Below, one piece after another: positions 17,129-24,294 of a stretch of DNA of 42,319 bases (positions within the stretch are counted from its first letter, which is position 1; every line of letters starts with the position of its first letter). The notes under the pieces are model-generated. The model did not search any database, was not told the origin of the DNA, and saw only the letters and a list, made by a program, of their open reading frames with translations. The DNA comes from Desulfobacterales bacterium HSG2 (lineage in GTDB: Bacteria > Desulfobacterota > Desulfobacteria > Desulfobacterales > 4be13). A program made the position numbers and the translations under genes. The DNA lies in the NCBI GenBank assembly GCA_030378035.1, contig JAUCGI010000200.1, forward strand, positions 1-42,319, written 5' to 3'.

Positions 17129-18850
17129 CTATCCCAAAGGAAGACGAATAACAAACCTCGTACCGTTCCCAACCTCGGATTCCGCAATTATCGTCCCCTT
17201 GTGATTATTGGTGATGATAAAATAAGAGACCGAAAGACCGAGACCCGTACCCACGCCCACCCCTTTTGTCGTATAAAACGGCTCAAAAATGCGCTTTCGG
17301 ATATCCTCATTCATTCCGGGTCCGTTGTCTTCGACTTCGATCCGCATATAATCATCCTCCCTCATTGTCCGGAAAACAATCTTCGGCCGCTCTTCCCTCT
17401 CCCTTATCTCAGCCAGAGCCTGGGCAGCGTTTCTTATCAGATTGAGGACAACATGTTCGATTTCTGTCATGCTGCAACGGATCTGCGGCAGATCAGGCTC
17501 ATATTCACGGACAATGTCAAAGCAGGCAAAATTGTATGTCTTCTTCAGCTCATAGTCACTGGCCCCGAGCTCGATGGTATCATCAAGGAGTTTGTTGATA
17601 TGGGTCAGTTTGTGAGAAGACTCACTCCTCTGAGAGAAGTGAATCATTTCGGACACAATCTCCGACGCGCGGTCTCCGGCCTCCCTTATCCCGTTCAAAT
17701 ATCGGAATATGCCGCGATCATCCAGATACATGCAAATCTTATCCAGATCGGTGCCGCACGCCTCAGCGGCTCTCACATTCGCCTCAATCTCCGGGGACAC
17801 ACGCCGAATCGCATTCTGAACAGCCTGTAGGATCACCCCCAGCGGATTGTTGATCTCATGCGCCATTCCCGCGGCAAGCCCGCCCACGCTCATCATCTTC
17901 TCTGTATGGATCATCATCTCCTCAATGCGGGCTTTTTCAGTCACATCATCGATTCTGAGCACCGCTCCGATGATCCCGTCTGAAATCAGGGGATAGATCA
18001 TAATATCCTTGTAGCGCATATTCCCGTTCACATACTGAAGTATCTTCTCCTTTCTGACAGGTTTCCCCTCCGTGACGGACCGCCTTATCTCATCTTCATA
18101 TTTGGAATAACCGGAAAAAACATCTGACAGTGATTCTCCTATTGCCTGATCCGGGGGGATGCCGGTCTCTTTCTCTGCAAACAGATTCCATTCGGTGATA
18201 TTCCCCCCGGTGTCGATTCCGATCACAACCGACGGCATGGAATTGATCACATTATCCAAATATTGCTTGGTCTTGCGGAGTTCCGTGTCCGCGAGTTTGC
18301 GATCTTCGATTTCCTGCTTCAGATCCTCATTTGTTTTCAGCAGCTCATCTGTACGCTCCTTTACCAGTTCCTCAAGATACTCCCGGTATTTGTGCAGTTC
18401 CTTTTCCATATACAGGGAGACCTTTTTGGCTTTGTTTGCCTGGTCAAGTTGTTCATTCAGATAATGATGCCGTCTCTTCAAATCCTGCGCCATGGACTCG
18501 AAATTCTCGGATAAGTTGTCCAGTTCTCCGATGTTGCAGCGGTTCAGTTGAACCGCATCACATTCTCCTGTGGCCACGCGGCTGCCTGCCCGGGACATAT
18601 CGGCCAGAACCGCTCCGATCCGATCCGACATACCGCGGGAAATGCGGATTAAATATCGGAAAAACAGAATATGAAATATGACGCCCGCGGCAACATACCC
18701 GATTCGTCCTGCATAAAGCTCTGATACGGACACAGGCTGAAATATCAGGATCAGCAGAGCAATTTCAACAACGGCCAGCGGTAGCAAAGCGGCTTTGAAA
18801 GCCTTTCGGAAAAACAGACGATGAAGTGACAATTTGTTATTATTCGCCAT
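17129..18850 (-). CDS. Membrane PAS sensor histidine kinase
   Basis: The 573-residue protein has two membrane helices near residues 20-42 and 49-69 with almost no external loop between them. It continues with a HAMP-like linker (about 70-125), a long coiled coil (125-200), a PAS domain (about 196-305) and a kinase core. His331 lies in GMAHEINNPLG, the phosphoacceptor box. The ATPase domain shows Asn474 (NLIRNAAQAL), DNGPGM at 508-513, FEPFYTTK and GTGLGLS (534-540). By family it autophosphorylates and passes phosphate to a response regulator, but none is encoded nearby, so it is an orphan. The tiny external loop suggests sensing in the membrane or through the PAS pocket. An ATPase-nuclease gene follows 50 bp downstream. 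No clear ribosome site precedes the ATG. Confidence 0.92.
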   Translation of the reverse strand: MANNNKLSLHRLFFRKAFKAALLPLAVVEIALLILIFQPVSVSELYAGRIGYVAAGVIFHILFFRYLIRISRGMSDRIGAVLADMSRAGSRVATGECDAVQLNRCNIGELDNLSENFESMAQDLKRRHHYLNEQLDQANKAKKVSLYMEKELHKYREYLEELVKERTDELLKTNEDLKQEIEDRKLADTELRKTKQYLDNVINSMPSVVIGIDTGGNITEWNLFAEKETGIPPDQAIGESLSDVFSGYSKYEDEIRRSVTEGKPVRKEKILQYVNGNMRYKDIMIYPLISDGIIGAVLRIDDVTEKARIEEMMIHTEKMMSVGGLAAGMAHEINNPLGVILQAVQNAIRRVSPEIEANVRAAEACGTDLDKICMYLDDRGIFRYLNGIREAGDRASEIVSEMIHFSQRSESSHKLTHINKLLDDTIELGASDYELKKTYNFACFDIVREYEPDLPQIRCSMTEIEHVVLNLIRNAAQALAEIREREERPKIVFRTMREDDYMRIEVEDNGPGMNEDIRKRIFEPFYTTKGVGVGTGLGLSVSYFIITNNHKGTIIAESEVGNGTRFVIRLPLG

Positions 18851-18886
18851 AAAATTTTACGCGCTTATCGTTTTTAAGATAATGTT

Positions 18887-18913
18887 CAGTCCTCAGTCCT
18901 CAGTCCTCAGTCC
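18887..18913. repeat. 7-bp tandem repeat (CAGTCCT) between thiD and the kinase gene
   Basis: Three perfect units and most of a fourth lie between the thiD stop and the upstream region of the histidine kinase, so variation here would change the spacing of that region. Confidence 0.85.
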
Positions 18914-19753
18914 CTAACCCCAGAATTCAAAAAAATGATGCACCGGTCCATGTCCATGCCCGATTTTGTATCTCGCACCGGCCCGGATGGCTTCACTGAT
19001 ATATGTCTTCGCTTTCCTGACAGCATGCTCAATCCCGCACCCTTTTGCCAGATAAGAGGCAATCGCAGAGGATAGAGTGCATCCGGTGCCGTGGTTGTTG
19101 CGGGTTTCGATTCGGTCTCCCTTCAGCACCACAAAGCGGTTTTCCCGGGCGAGATAGAGGAGATCGGCGCTGGTGCTGTTCTTTAAGTGGCCGCCCTTGA
19201 TGAGTATGCTCTGGCTGCCATGCCCTGCCAGAGTTTTGGCGGCGTCCTGCATATCCTTGGCGTCCTGAAGTTTGCGGCCCAGGAGAATTTCGGCCTCGGG
19301 CAGGTTCGGCGTGACAACATCCGCAAGGGGCATCAGACGCTTTGCCAAGACTTCGACAGCTTCATCCTGTAGGAGTTTGTCTCCGCTCTGCGCTGCCATC
19401 ACAGGGTCGAGTACAATTCTGTGTATCCCGTGTTTTATCAGTTGGCGAGCCACGGTCTCAATCAGTTCTGCCGAATAAAGCATCCCGATCTTTACCGCAT
19501 CGACGCCTATATCCGTAAAAACCGCTTCCATCTGTTCGGTTGCAAATGACGCCGGTATCGCATGAACTCCGGTGACGCCTTTGGTGTTCTGGGCGGTCAG
19601 TGCTGTTATGACAGACATGCCGTAACAACCCAAGGCGGAAAATGTTTTCAGATCCGCCTGGATGCCGGCCCCGCCGCCGCTGTCCGAACCGGCAATGGTG
19701 AGGACTCTGTGATATGTTTTCCCATGTTCCGATTGTTTCTGATTTTCATTCAT
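18914..19753 (-). CDS. thiD: Hydroxymethylpyrimidine/phosphomethylpyrimidine kinase ThiD
   Basis: ThiD phosphorylates hydroxymethylpyrimidine twice to give the pyrimidine half of thiamine. The protein shows the family opening AGSDSGGGAGIQADLKTF, the middle DPVMAAQSGDKLL and the anion-hole motif HGTGCTLSSAIA. The 279-residue length is usual for ThiD. The open frame continues upstream to 19888, but those 45 extra residues are a KPGFF-type translation of an intergenic hairpin repeat. I place the start at ATG 19753, which has AAGGA 8 bp upstream and begins MNENQKQ. It follows thiL on the same strand after a 174-bp gap filled with those repeats, so the two form a thiamine pair. I found no TPP riboswitch. 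Confidence 0.95.
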   Translation of the reverse strand: MNENQKQSEHGKTYHRVLTIAGSDSGGGAGIQADLKTFSALGCYGMSVITALTAQNTKGVTGVHAIPASFATEQMEAVFTDIGVDAVKIGMLYSAELIETVARQLIKHGIHRIVLDPVMAAQSGDKLLQDEAVEVLAKRLMPLADVVTPNLPEAEILLGRKLQDAKDMQDAAKTLAGHGSQSILIKGGHLKNSTSADLLYLARENRFVVLKGDRIETRNNHGTGCTLSSAIASYLAKGCGIEHAVRKAKTYISEAIRAGARYKIGHGHGPVHHFFEFWG

Positions 19754-19761
19754 CAGCTTAT

Positions 19762-19766
19762 TCCTT
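19762..19766 (-). promoter_or_regulatory. Ribosome binding site that fixes the thiD start
   Basis: Read on the minus strand, AAGGA lies 8 bp before ATG 19753. No comparable site precedes the upstream in-frame ATG at 19888, which lies inside repeat DNA. This supports the shorter ThiD. Confidence 0.75.
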
Positions 19767-19773
19767 TTACCCC

Positions 19774-19945
19774 TGAAGAAACCCGGTTTTTTCAAAAAAA
19801 AACCGGTTTCTGCTCCTGTCTGAAAAAAACCGGTCTTTTCAAAAAAACCTGGTTTCTGTTCCTGTCTGAAAAAACCCGGTTCTTTCAAAAAAAACCCGGT
19901 TTCTGTTCCTGAAAAAACCCGGTTCTTTCAAAAAACCCGGTTTCC
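19774..19945. repeat. Cluster of AACCCGGTTT hairpin repeats between thiL and thiD
   Basis: About four to five tandem, slightly diverged copies of a unit with arms AACCCGGTTT around TTCAAAA, each followed by a TTTCTG(T/C)TCCTGTCTG-type spacer. Each unit can fold into a GC-capped hairpin with a T-rich arm. The cluster begins just upstream of the thiD ribosome site and runs into the end of thiL, whose stop codon (19928-19930) lies inside the outermost unit. Read through, it encodes KPGFF-like peptides. Related single copies lie at 20972-21010 and 27101-27136. Confidence 0.85.
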
Positions 19946-20959
19946 AAGCCCTGTTTCCACAAAATGATCCCATCCTGAAGATGTTATCGGTTTTATCTGA
20001 CCGTCCGGCCAGATCAGTTCCATTCGCTCTGAAACGGTGACTTCGCCGATAAGGTAAAGCGGCCGGCCAAATTCCCTGAGATAGTTCTCCGAAACCGCGT
20101 CTGCCTTATCCGGTGAAATGGTACATAAAAGTGTATAATCCTCCCCTCCGGCAATCGCATATTCAAGCGGGTCAGAATTGAAAGATGCGCAGAATGCCTT
20201 CAGATTTTTCGACACAGGTATTTTTTCGGCATACAGACGAACGCCGACGCGGCTCTGTTTTGCGATATGTCCGAGGTCGGAGCTGAGGCCGTCGCTGACG
20301 TCAATTGCTGCATGAACTCCGTCCTGACGGGCAAGAAAACGCCCTTCCCGAAGACAGGGTCTCGGAAGAAGATGTGCGTCTGACAGTTGTCCGAATTCGT
20401 CGGACTCCGTTGCAATATCATTTAATATCAGGTGCAGTCCTGCCCTGCTGTCGCCGAGAAAACCGGTGGAACAAATCCTGTCTCCGGCCCGGGCGGTGTG
20501 ACGGTACAAAATCTCCTCCCGGGGAGCAATGCCTGTGAGGGCGATATTTATAATCAGATCCGCCTTGGATCCGGTGGTATCGCCCCCGAGAATGTTCACA
20601 TCAAACTCTGCTGCCAGATGTTTCATTCCTTTGTACAGATCTTCAAGATAATCGGTCTCACATTCCTCAGGAATGGCGATACTGACAAACGCTTCCCGTG
20701 CAGTTCCGCCCATGGCCGCAATATCGCTCAGGTTGACTGCCAGGGATTTGTATCCCAGATTATAGCCGGATGTCGCATTTCTGAGGAAATGAATCCGTTC
20801 AACGAGCAAATCGGTTGTCAAGAGGGTGATCTGCCCGGGCTCCGAAGCAAACGCGGCCGCGTCGTCGCCGATTCCTTTTAAAATATGCTGAGGCCGAATC
20901 AGACACCCCTGACTGATCCTTTTGATAAATCCGAATTCACCGACAGATTTTAAGTTCAT
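19928..20959 (-). CDS. thiL: Thiamine-monophosphate kinase ThiL
   Basis: ThiL uses ATP to convert thiamine monophosphate to thiamine pyrophosphate, the last step of the pathway. The 343-residue protein has the family motifs in order: GDDAAAF near residue 31, TTDLLVERIHF, NLSDIAAMGG, GGDTTGS, DVSDGLSSDLG and GGEDYTLL. The length is usual. The last residues (about NRVF) and the TGA stop are encoded by the first unit of the hairpin repeat cluster, so the original C-terminus may have been altered by repeat insertion. The start at 20959 has only a weak site (AGGTAA), which belongs to the end of another repeat copy upstream. thiD follows on the same strand. Confidence 0.96.
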   Translation of the reverse strand: MNLKSVGEFGFIKRISQGCLIRPQHILKGIGDDAAAFASEPGQITLLTTDLLVERIHFLRNATSGYNLGYKSLAVNLSDIAAMGGTAREAFVSIAIPEECETDYLEDLYKGMKHLAAEFDVNILGGDTTGSKADLIINIALTGIAPREEILYRHTARAGDRICSTGFLGDSRAGLHLILNDIATESDEFGQLSDAHLLPRPCLREGRFLARQDGVHAAIDVSDGLSSDLGHIAKQSRVGVRLYAEKIPVSKNLKAFCASFNSDPLEYAIAGGEDYTLLCTISPDKADAVSENYLREFGRPLYLIGEVTVSERMELIWPDGQIKPITSSGWDHFVETGLGNRVF

Positions 20960-20971
20960 AGGTTTTTCTTA

Positions 20972-21010
20972 CCTGAAGAAGCCGGGTTTTTTCAAAAAAC
21001 CCGGTTTCTG
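20972..21010. repeat. Single AACCCGGTTT hairpin repeat upstream of thiL
   Basis: One copy of the family, GGGTTTTTTCAAAAAACCC in the core, 12 bp upstream of the thiL start. On the minus strand its trailing edge is CTTCAGGTAAG, which is also the only purine-rich sequence positioned as a ribosome site. Confidence 0.8.
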
Positions 21011-21030
21011 TCCATCAAAGCGGTTTTGCT

Positions 21031-21210
21031 GATTATAACGGATTTGGGGGGAGCCTTGTGAACATGCCGTGCCCCTGAACGTAAACGTGAACGTGAACGT
21101 GCCCTTGAACGTGAACGTAGCCTTGAACCTGAACCTGAACATCCATTTACGGGCAAGTTCAGGTTCAAGCTCAGGTTCAAGTTCACGGGCTCCCTAAATC
21201 CATTATAATC
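21031..21210. mobile_element. MITE-like element with GATTATAACG-type inverted ends
   Basis: The left end (21031-21055) and the right end (21188-21210) are inverted copies, differing by about two substitutions and two extra G. The ten bases AGCGGTTTTG occur directly repeated outside, at 21019-21028 and 21211-21220, like a target duplication with two extra bases on the left. The interior is a simple-sequence run of GTGAAC and CTGAAC hexamers that partly folds back on itself. It encodes no protein that I trust. A related element lies at 27151-27280. Confidence 0.65.
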
Positions 21211-21223
21211 AGCGGTTTTGTTA

Positions 21224-21427
21224 TCACACTCTCTTATCCTTAACCAGACGTGCAAAATGTTCAAAAGACCGGTCGTAAGTCCGCTCCGCGTCATTAGGAA
21301 AGCAGCAGCCCGGCAGTTGCCGGCTTTTCAGATGATAGCTGATACATTCACAGCAGATTCCCTTGCGCGCACATGGATCATAGCTACAATTACAAGCTTT
21401 AAGATTTTCTTCTTTTTTGCATTCCAT
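21224..21427 (-). CDS. Small Cys-rich DUF6485-type protein
   Basis: The 67-residue protein has nine cysteines, including Cys3, CNC at 12-14, Cys19, CCEC at 25-28 and CC at 41-42. It also has the segments CISYHLKSRQLPGCCFP and AERTYDRSFEHF that I associate with the DUF6485 family. The cysteine spacing suggests metal binding or an iron-sulfur site, but the function is unknown. A strong AAGGAGG ribosome site lies about 6 bp before the ATG. It sits between an ATPase-nuclease gene and the thiamine pair. A MITE-like element ends 13 bp beyond its stop. Confidence 0.8.
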   Translation of the reverse strand: MECKKEENLKACNCSYDPCARKGICCECISYHLKSRQLPGCCFPNDAERTYDRSFEHFARLVKDKRV

Positions 21428-21478
21428 AATTTCCTCCTTTTAAGGATGTTTACATATATAACGGATTTAGGGATCCCT

Positions 21479-21548
21479 CCGGAGTGCAAAGCTTGCTTTG
21501 CAAGTCACAGTTTCGGGCCTCACTTGCAAGGCAAGCCTTGCACTCCGG
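21479..21548. repeat. 70-bp CCGG-ended palindromic repeat
   Basis: Starts CCGGAGTGCAAAGCTTGC and ends CCTTGCACTCCGG, its inverted copy, around a conserved centre containing GTTTCGGGCCTCAC. It lies 30 bp beyond the stop of the ATPase-nuclease gene at 21579. Just before it, 21460-21476 holds a fragment resembling the end of the MITE-like family (ATAACGGATTTAGGGA). Confidence 0.9.
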
Positions 21549-21578
21549 ATGAACGAATAACATCTTAAAATCTGAAAC

Positions 21579-23351
21579 CTAAAACCGACTTATCTTTTTC
21601 GGGGCCTTGAGCCATCGTTGATCAGAACTCCAAGCGATTCCGTGCTTCTCCAAGTATTCCAGGGTATTCTTATAAAATCCGTTCACGGAAAAGACAAACA
21701 GCACGGATTTCCCGATGTTCTCAAGCTTTCCCAGTTCCCCGGCCTTTTTCACAAACTCCCGCGCCTCCTTCACGGAAAATTTGGATTTCCGGTTTTTCAC
21801 CTCCCCGATCAGGGAGTAGTCGTTTCTGTCGGCCGAGACTGCCAGGATATCAACCTGAATGTCCCTTTTGTGAATGGGTGAGGCCGAGTAGGACCACACG
21901 GTCTCATATTCGGAGAACCTGAAGTCATCCGGCAGATTCTCGGCCATGCCGAGAAACACCCGGTTGTCTGTGAATGCGTGTTTCCTCAGCTTGTCAATGA
22001 TCAGATACTCCGCGAACTTGCCCCTGTAATGGCTGTACTCCCCCATCAGCTTTCCGTACTCCCTTTTCAGCGATTCATACAGGGCTTTGTATTCGTTTGT
22101 TATCTCCCGGGGATCGAATCCGTTGATCTCTTTCTGATAAACGCCCCGGAACACCTTGTCGAAGATGTTGTCCCGGACCCCTCTGTAATAAAAATTGCTC
22201 CGGCCCTGCTCAATAACGTCGGCTTTGATGATGATTCTGAGCTTCCTCTCCAGCTCCGAATCGCTGATCCCGAGGTTCAGCTTTTTTCCCAGCTCCTCCC
22301 GGGTCACCTCCCTTTCCCGGTGCTTGGAGAGATACAGCACGATGTTTTTCGCATCCCTGCTGTTGGCCCTGTCCATGGCATACCCCGTGTATTCCTTCCA
22401 GATGCTCCGGATGGTTCCCTCGTCACGAAGCGTCTCGAACTCCAGTGTTCCGAGCAGCCCCTTTTCAGAGGTGAAATCCCTTCCCGGATATTTGGATCGG
22501 AACAGGGAACTGATGTAAAACGGATTCCCCTCGGTCAGTCCGGCCATCATGGGGACAATCTCCTCCGCCACGGGAATGTTCTCCAGATGGGAGTATCTGA
22601 GGATCATCTCCACGGCCTCGTCCTCGGGGAGACTTTCAAGATAGTGAAGCTGGAACCTTCCCGGAAGCATGCGGCGCAGATCACCCTCAAGCCAGCCCAC
22701 CCAGCTCCCGGATACCAGCATCGGCGCGTTTTTGTATTCGGCCGTGTGCAGGTAGCTGCCCGCGAGATTGGCGATCCTGTCCTTGCAGGCTCTGTCCCTG
22801 TAAATGTGACGGTTGATGAACTGGAATTCGTCAACAATCTGAAGGATGTACTCGTCAGTGTATGTCGCGACATCCAGAGGCATCTCTCTTGCGATATCCC
22901 ATAAGGCATCGGCATCTCCCTCCCTGTGCCTGACCTGCATTCCCCTGATGGGGGCAGCCAGAAAATCAAATCCCTCCTTTCCGCATATCTCAAGCGCATC
23001 GGACAGGTTCCTGGCCCTTCCGAAGGAAAGATAGTCTTTGTTGCGGGTTTTGAACGCGATGTACTGGGAGATGAATGAGAGAAAAAAATCCTCGGCAAAC
23101 CTGCCCTGCCACTGATCCTTCTCCCTGATCTCAAAATAAAACGGAATGACGTCCGCGTCTTTATCAAATATGATATTGTACAGTCTTTGCAGAATGGCCG
23201 TCTTCCCGGTCTTTCTCCGGGAGAGAATGGCCGTGCTCATGGAAATTTCCCGTTTTATCCGCTCCGTCCAGTTCAGAAAATAGGAGAGTTCCTTTTTTCT
23301 GCCCGTGAACAGTTCGGGTTTTCCGATTCTCTCTTTAAGCCATATTCGCAT
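21579..23351 (-). CDS. AAA ATPase with C-terminal PD-(D/E)XK nuclease domain
   Basis: The 590-residue protein has the P-loop SRRKTGKT (44-51), Walker B with Asp174-Glu175 (QIVDEFQFIN), a GNPFYISSLF motif near 280 and winged-helix-like segments in the middle. The C-terminal domain (about 440-575) shows Asp501 and Glu517-Val-Lys519 (LIGEVKNRK), the classic D..ExK nuclease signature. It begins MRIWLKERI after an AAGGAGGATT ribosome site. It is a close paralogue of the gene at 32524-34269. The toxin gene upstream ends only 37 bp away, so the toxin-antitoxin pair and this gene may form one operon. Archaeal-type ATPases of this plan are common and poorly understood; a role in defence is inference. 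Confidence 0.85.
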   Translation of the reverse strand: MRIWLKERIGKPELFTGRKKELSYFLNWTERIKREISMSTAILSRRKTGKTAILQRLYNIIFDKDADVIPFYFEIREKDQWQGRFAEDFFLSFISQYIAFKTRNKDYLSFGRARNLSDALEICGKEGFDFLAAPIRGMQVRHREGDADALWDIAREMPLDVATYTDEYILQIVDEFQFINRHIYRDRACKDRIANLAGSYLHTAEYKNAPMLVSGSWVGWLEGDLRRMLPGRFQLHYLESLPEDEAVEMILRYSHLENIPVAEEIVPMMAGLTEGNPFYISSLFRSKYPGRDFTSEKGLLGTLEFETLRDEGTIRSIWKEYTGYAMDRANSRDAKNIVLYLSKHREREVTREELGKKLNLGISDSELERKLRIIIKADVIEQGRSNFYYRGVRDNIFDKVFRGVYQKEINGFDPREITNEYKALYESLKREYGKLMGEYSHYRGKFAEYLIIDKLRKHAFTDNRVFLGMAENLPDDFRFSEYETVWSYSASPIHKRDIQVDILAVSADRNDYSLIGEVKNRKSKFSVKEAREFVKKAGELGKLENIGKSVLFVFSVNGFYKNTLEYLEKHGIAWSSDQRWLKAPKKISRF

Positions 23352-23388
23352 TTTAATCCTCCTTTTCCGGAATCCGCGGTCTTAACTC

Positions 23389-23778
23389 CTAACACCCAAT
23401 TTCCTGCTCAATAATATCAATCACTTCTGAAATACTCAGCGGCATTCCCGGCTCGACGTTTAACTCGCTCCCTACATGAACATGATGCGGAAAGCCGGGC
23501 AAATTTGGAAAATGCTCTACGTTGTCCCAGCGTTTTTTTAACACTTGTTTCGACTCATCCATCCATTGATAACGATAGCGTTTTGGTATGAAATGCCCCT
23601 GTTCGGGAATAAAATACTCCGCTACCTCCAGAAAGTCGTTATTGCAGAGTCTCAGCCGGGCGCGAAAATATCCATGACCGGGGAGGGCGTATTCTTCCAA
23701 AATCACGATTGACGATACAATCCGGGCGGCGGATAGTTTGGCTTTGATTTCAGTAATGTAATTCTGAGGATTTGTCAT
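23389..23778 (-). CDS. TumE-like (DUF6516) toxin candidate
   Basis: The 129-residue protein resembles the DUF6516/TumE family of putative type II toxins, with an N-terminal beta-rich part (YRYQWMDESKQVLKKRWDN in the middle) and a conserved HFPNLPGFPHHVHVG segment near residues 88-102. The His-rich loop PHHVHV could be catalytic. By family, TumE proteins are described as RNA-acting toxins. Its ATG overlaps the stop of the upstream gene in an ATGA, typical of a co-translated toxin-antitoxin pair. The family call is from recall of conserved motifs, so it is moderate. Confidence 0.72.
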   Translation of the reverse strand: MTNPQNYITEIKAKLSAARIVSSIVILEEYALPGHGYFRARLRLCNNDFLEVAEYFIPEQGHFIPKRYRYQWMDESKQVLKKRWDNVEHFPNLPGFPHHVHVGSELNVEPGMPLSISEVIDIIEQEIGC

Positions 23779-24095
23779 AGCTGACCTCGCAGTATTTCAA
23801 TTCGTTTTCGCACGGAATCCCACATTTCATAAAAACTGCTCCACTCCACAAAATCCGGGTCGTCCCCCAATTCCCCTGACCGGAAGTGTCTGTAAAACAT
23901 CTCGGATTTCATCTGATAATGCCTTTCAAATGCCCCCAGACGCGCCTGCAAATCCGTCAGATCAGCTTGGGCAGATGCGATCTCCATAGCGATGATCTTA
24001 TCCACTCCCTGATCAATCAGATCACTCCGGTATCCCTGACGGTAAACCGCTTCGAGATATCGGAGTCTTTCGATTGTTGTTTCATTTGTTTGCAT
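23775..24095 (-). CDS. Small helical protein, probable antitoxin partner
   Basis: The 106-residue protein is almost all helical and highly charged (ERLRYLEAVYRQGYR, IIAMEIASAQADLTDLQ), with a conserved-looking FRSGELGDDPDFVEWSSFYE segment near residues 70-89. It starts at 24095 after AGGGGG about 6 bp upstream. Its stop codon shares four bases with the start of the TumE-like gene. Position and overlap make it the likely antitoxin, but I see no DNA-binding domain, so autoregulation is not evident. Confidence 0.7.
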   Translation of the reverse strand: MQTNETTIERLRYLEAVYRQGYRSDLIDQGVDKIIAMEIASAQADLTDLQARLGAFERHYQMKSEMFYRHFRSGELGDDPDFVEWSSFYEMWDSVRKRIEILRGQL

Positions 24096-24140
24096 AATTT
24101 CCCCCTGATAAATTTGATGTTAATTCGTGCAATCATCCAT

Positions 24141-24210
24141 CCGGAGTGCAAAGCTTGCTTTGCGAGTCACTGTTTCGGGCCTCACTTGCAAGGCAAGCCT
24201 TGCACTCCGG
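24141..24210. repeat. 70-bp CCGG-ended palindromic repeat (first of a pair)
   Basis: Full copy of the family, in the gap between the hybrid kinase and the antitoxin gene. It is separated by 14 bp from a second copy in the same orientation. Confidence 0.9.
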
Positions 24211-24224
24211 AGTGTCTGTCCTGT

Positions 24225-24294
24225 CCGGAGTGCAAAGCTTGCTTTGCGAGTCACTGTTTCGGGCCTCACTTGCAAGGTAAACCTTGCACTCCGG
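24225..24294. repeat. 70-bp CCGG-ended palindromic repeat overlapping the kinase 3' end
   Basis: Full copy of the family. The last ten or so codons and the stop (24266-24268) of the hybrid kinase are read from this repeat, giving the tail GVQGLPCK. Confidence 0.9.

Noticed and set aside
19754..19888. N-terminal extension of ThiD by 45 residues
   Set aside because: The extension is KPGFF repeat translation; the internal ATG has the ribosome site and the family's normal start.
20960..21223. TPP riboswitch upstream of thiL
   Set aside because: I looked for the conserved CTGAGA and ACC-TGATC-type boxes on the minus strand and found only repeats.
20992..21294. A 100-residue minus-strand frame rich in Leu-Asn and Ser-Arg
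   Set aside because: It is a translation of the GTGAAC/CTGAAC simple repeat inside a MITE-like element.
21978..22904. A 308-residue plus-strand open frame
   Set aside because: It is antisense to a clear ATPase-nuclease gene and has no ribosome site or recognisable domain.
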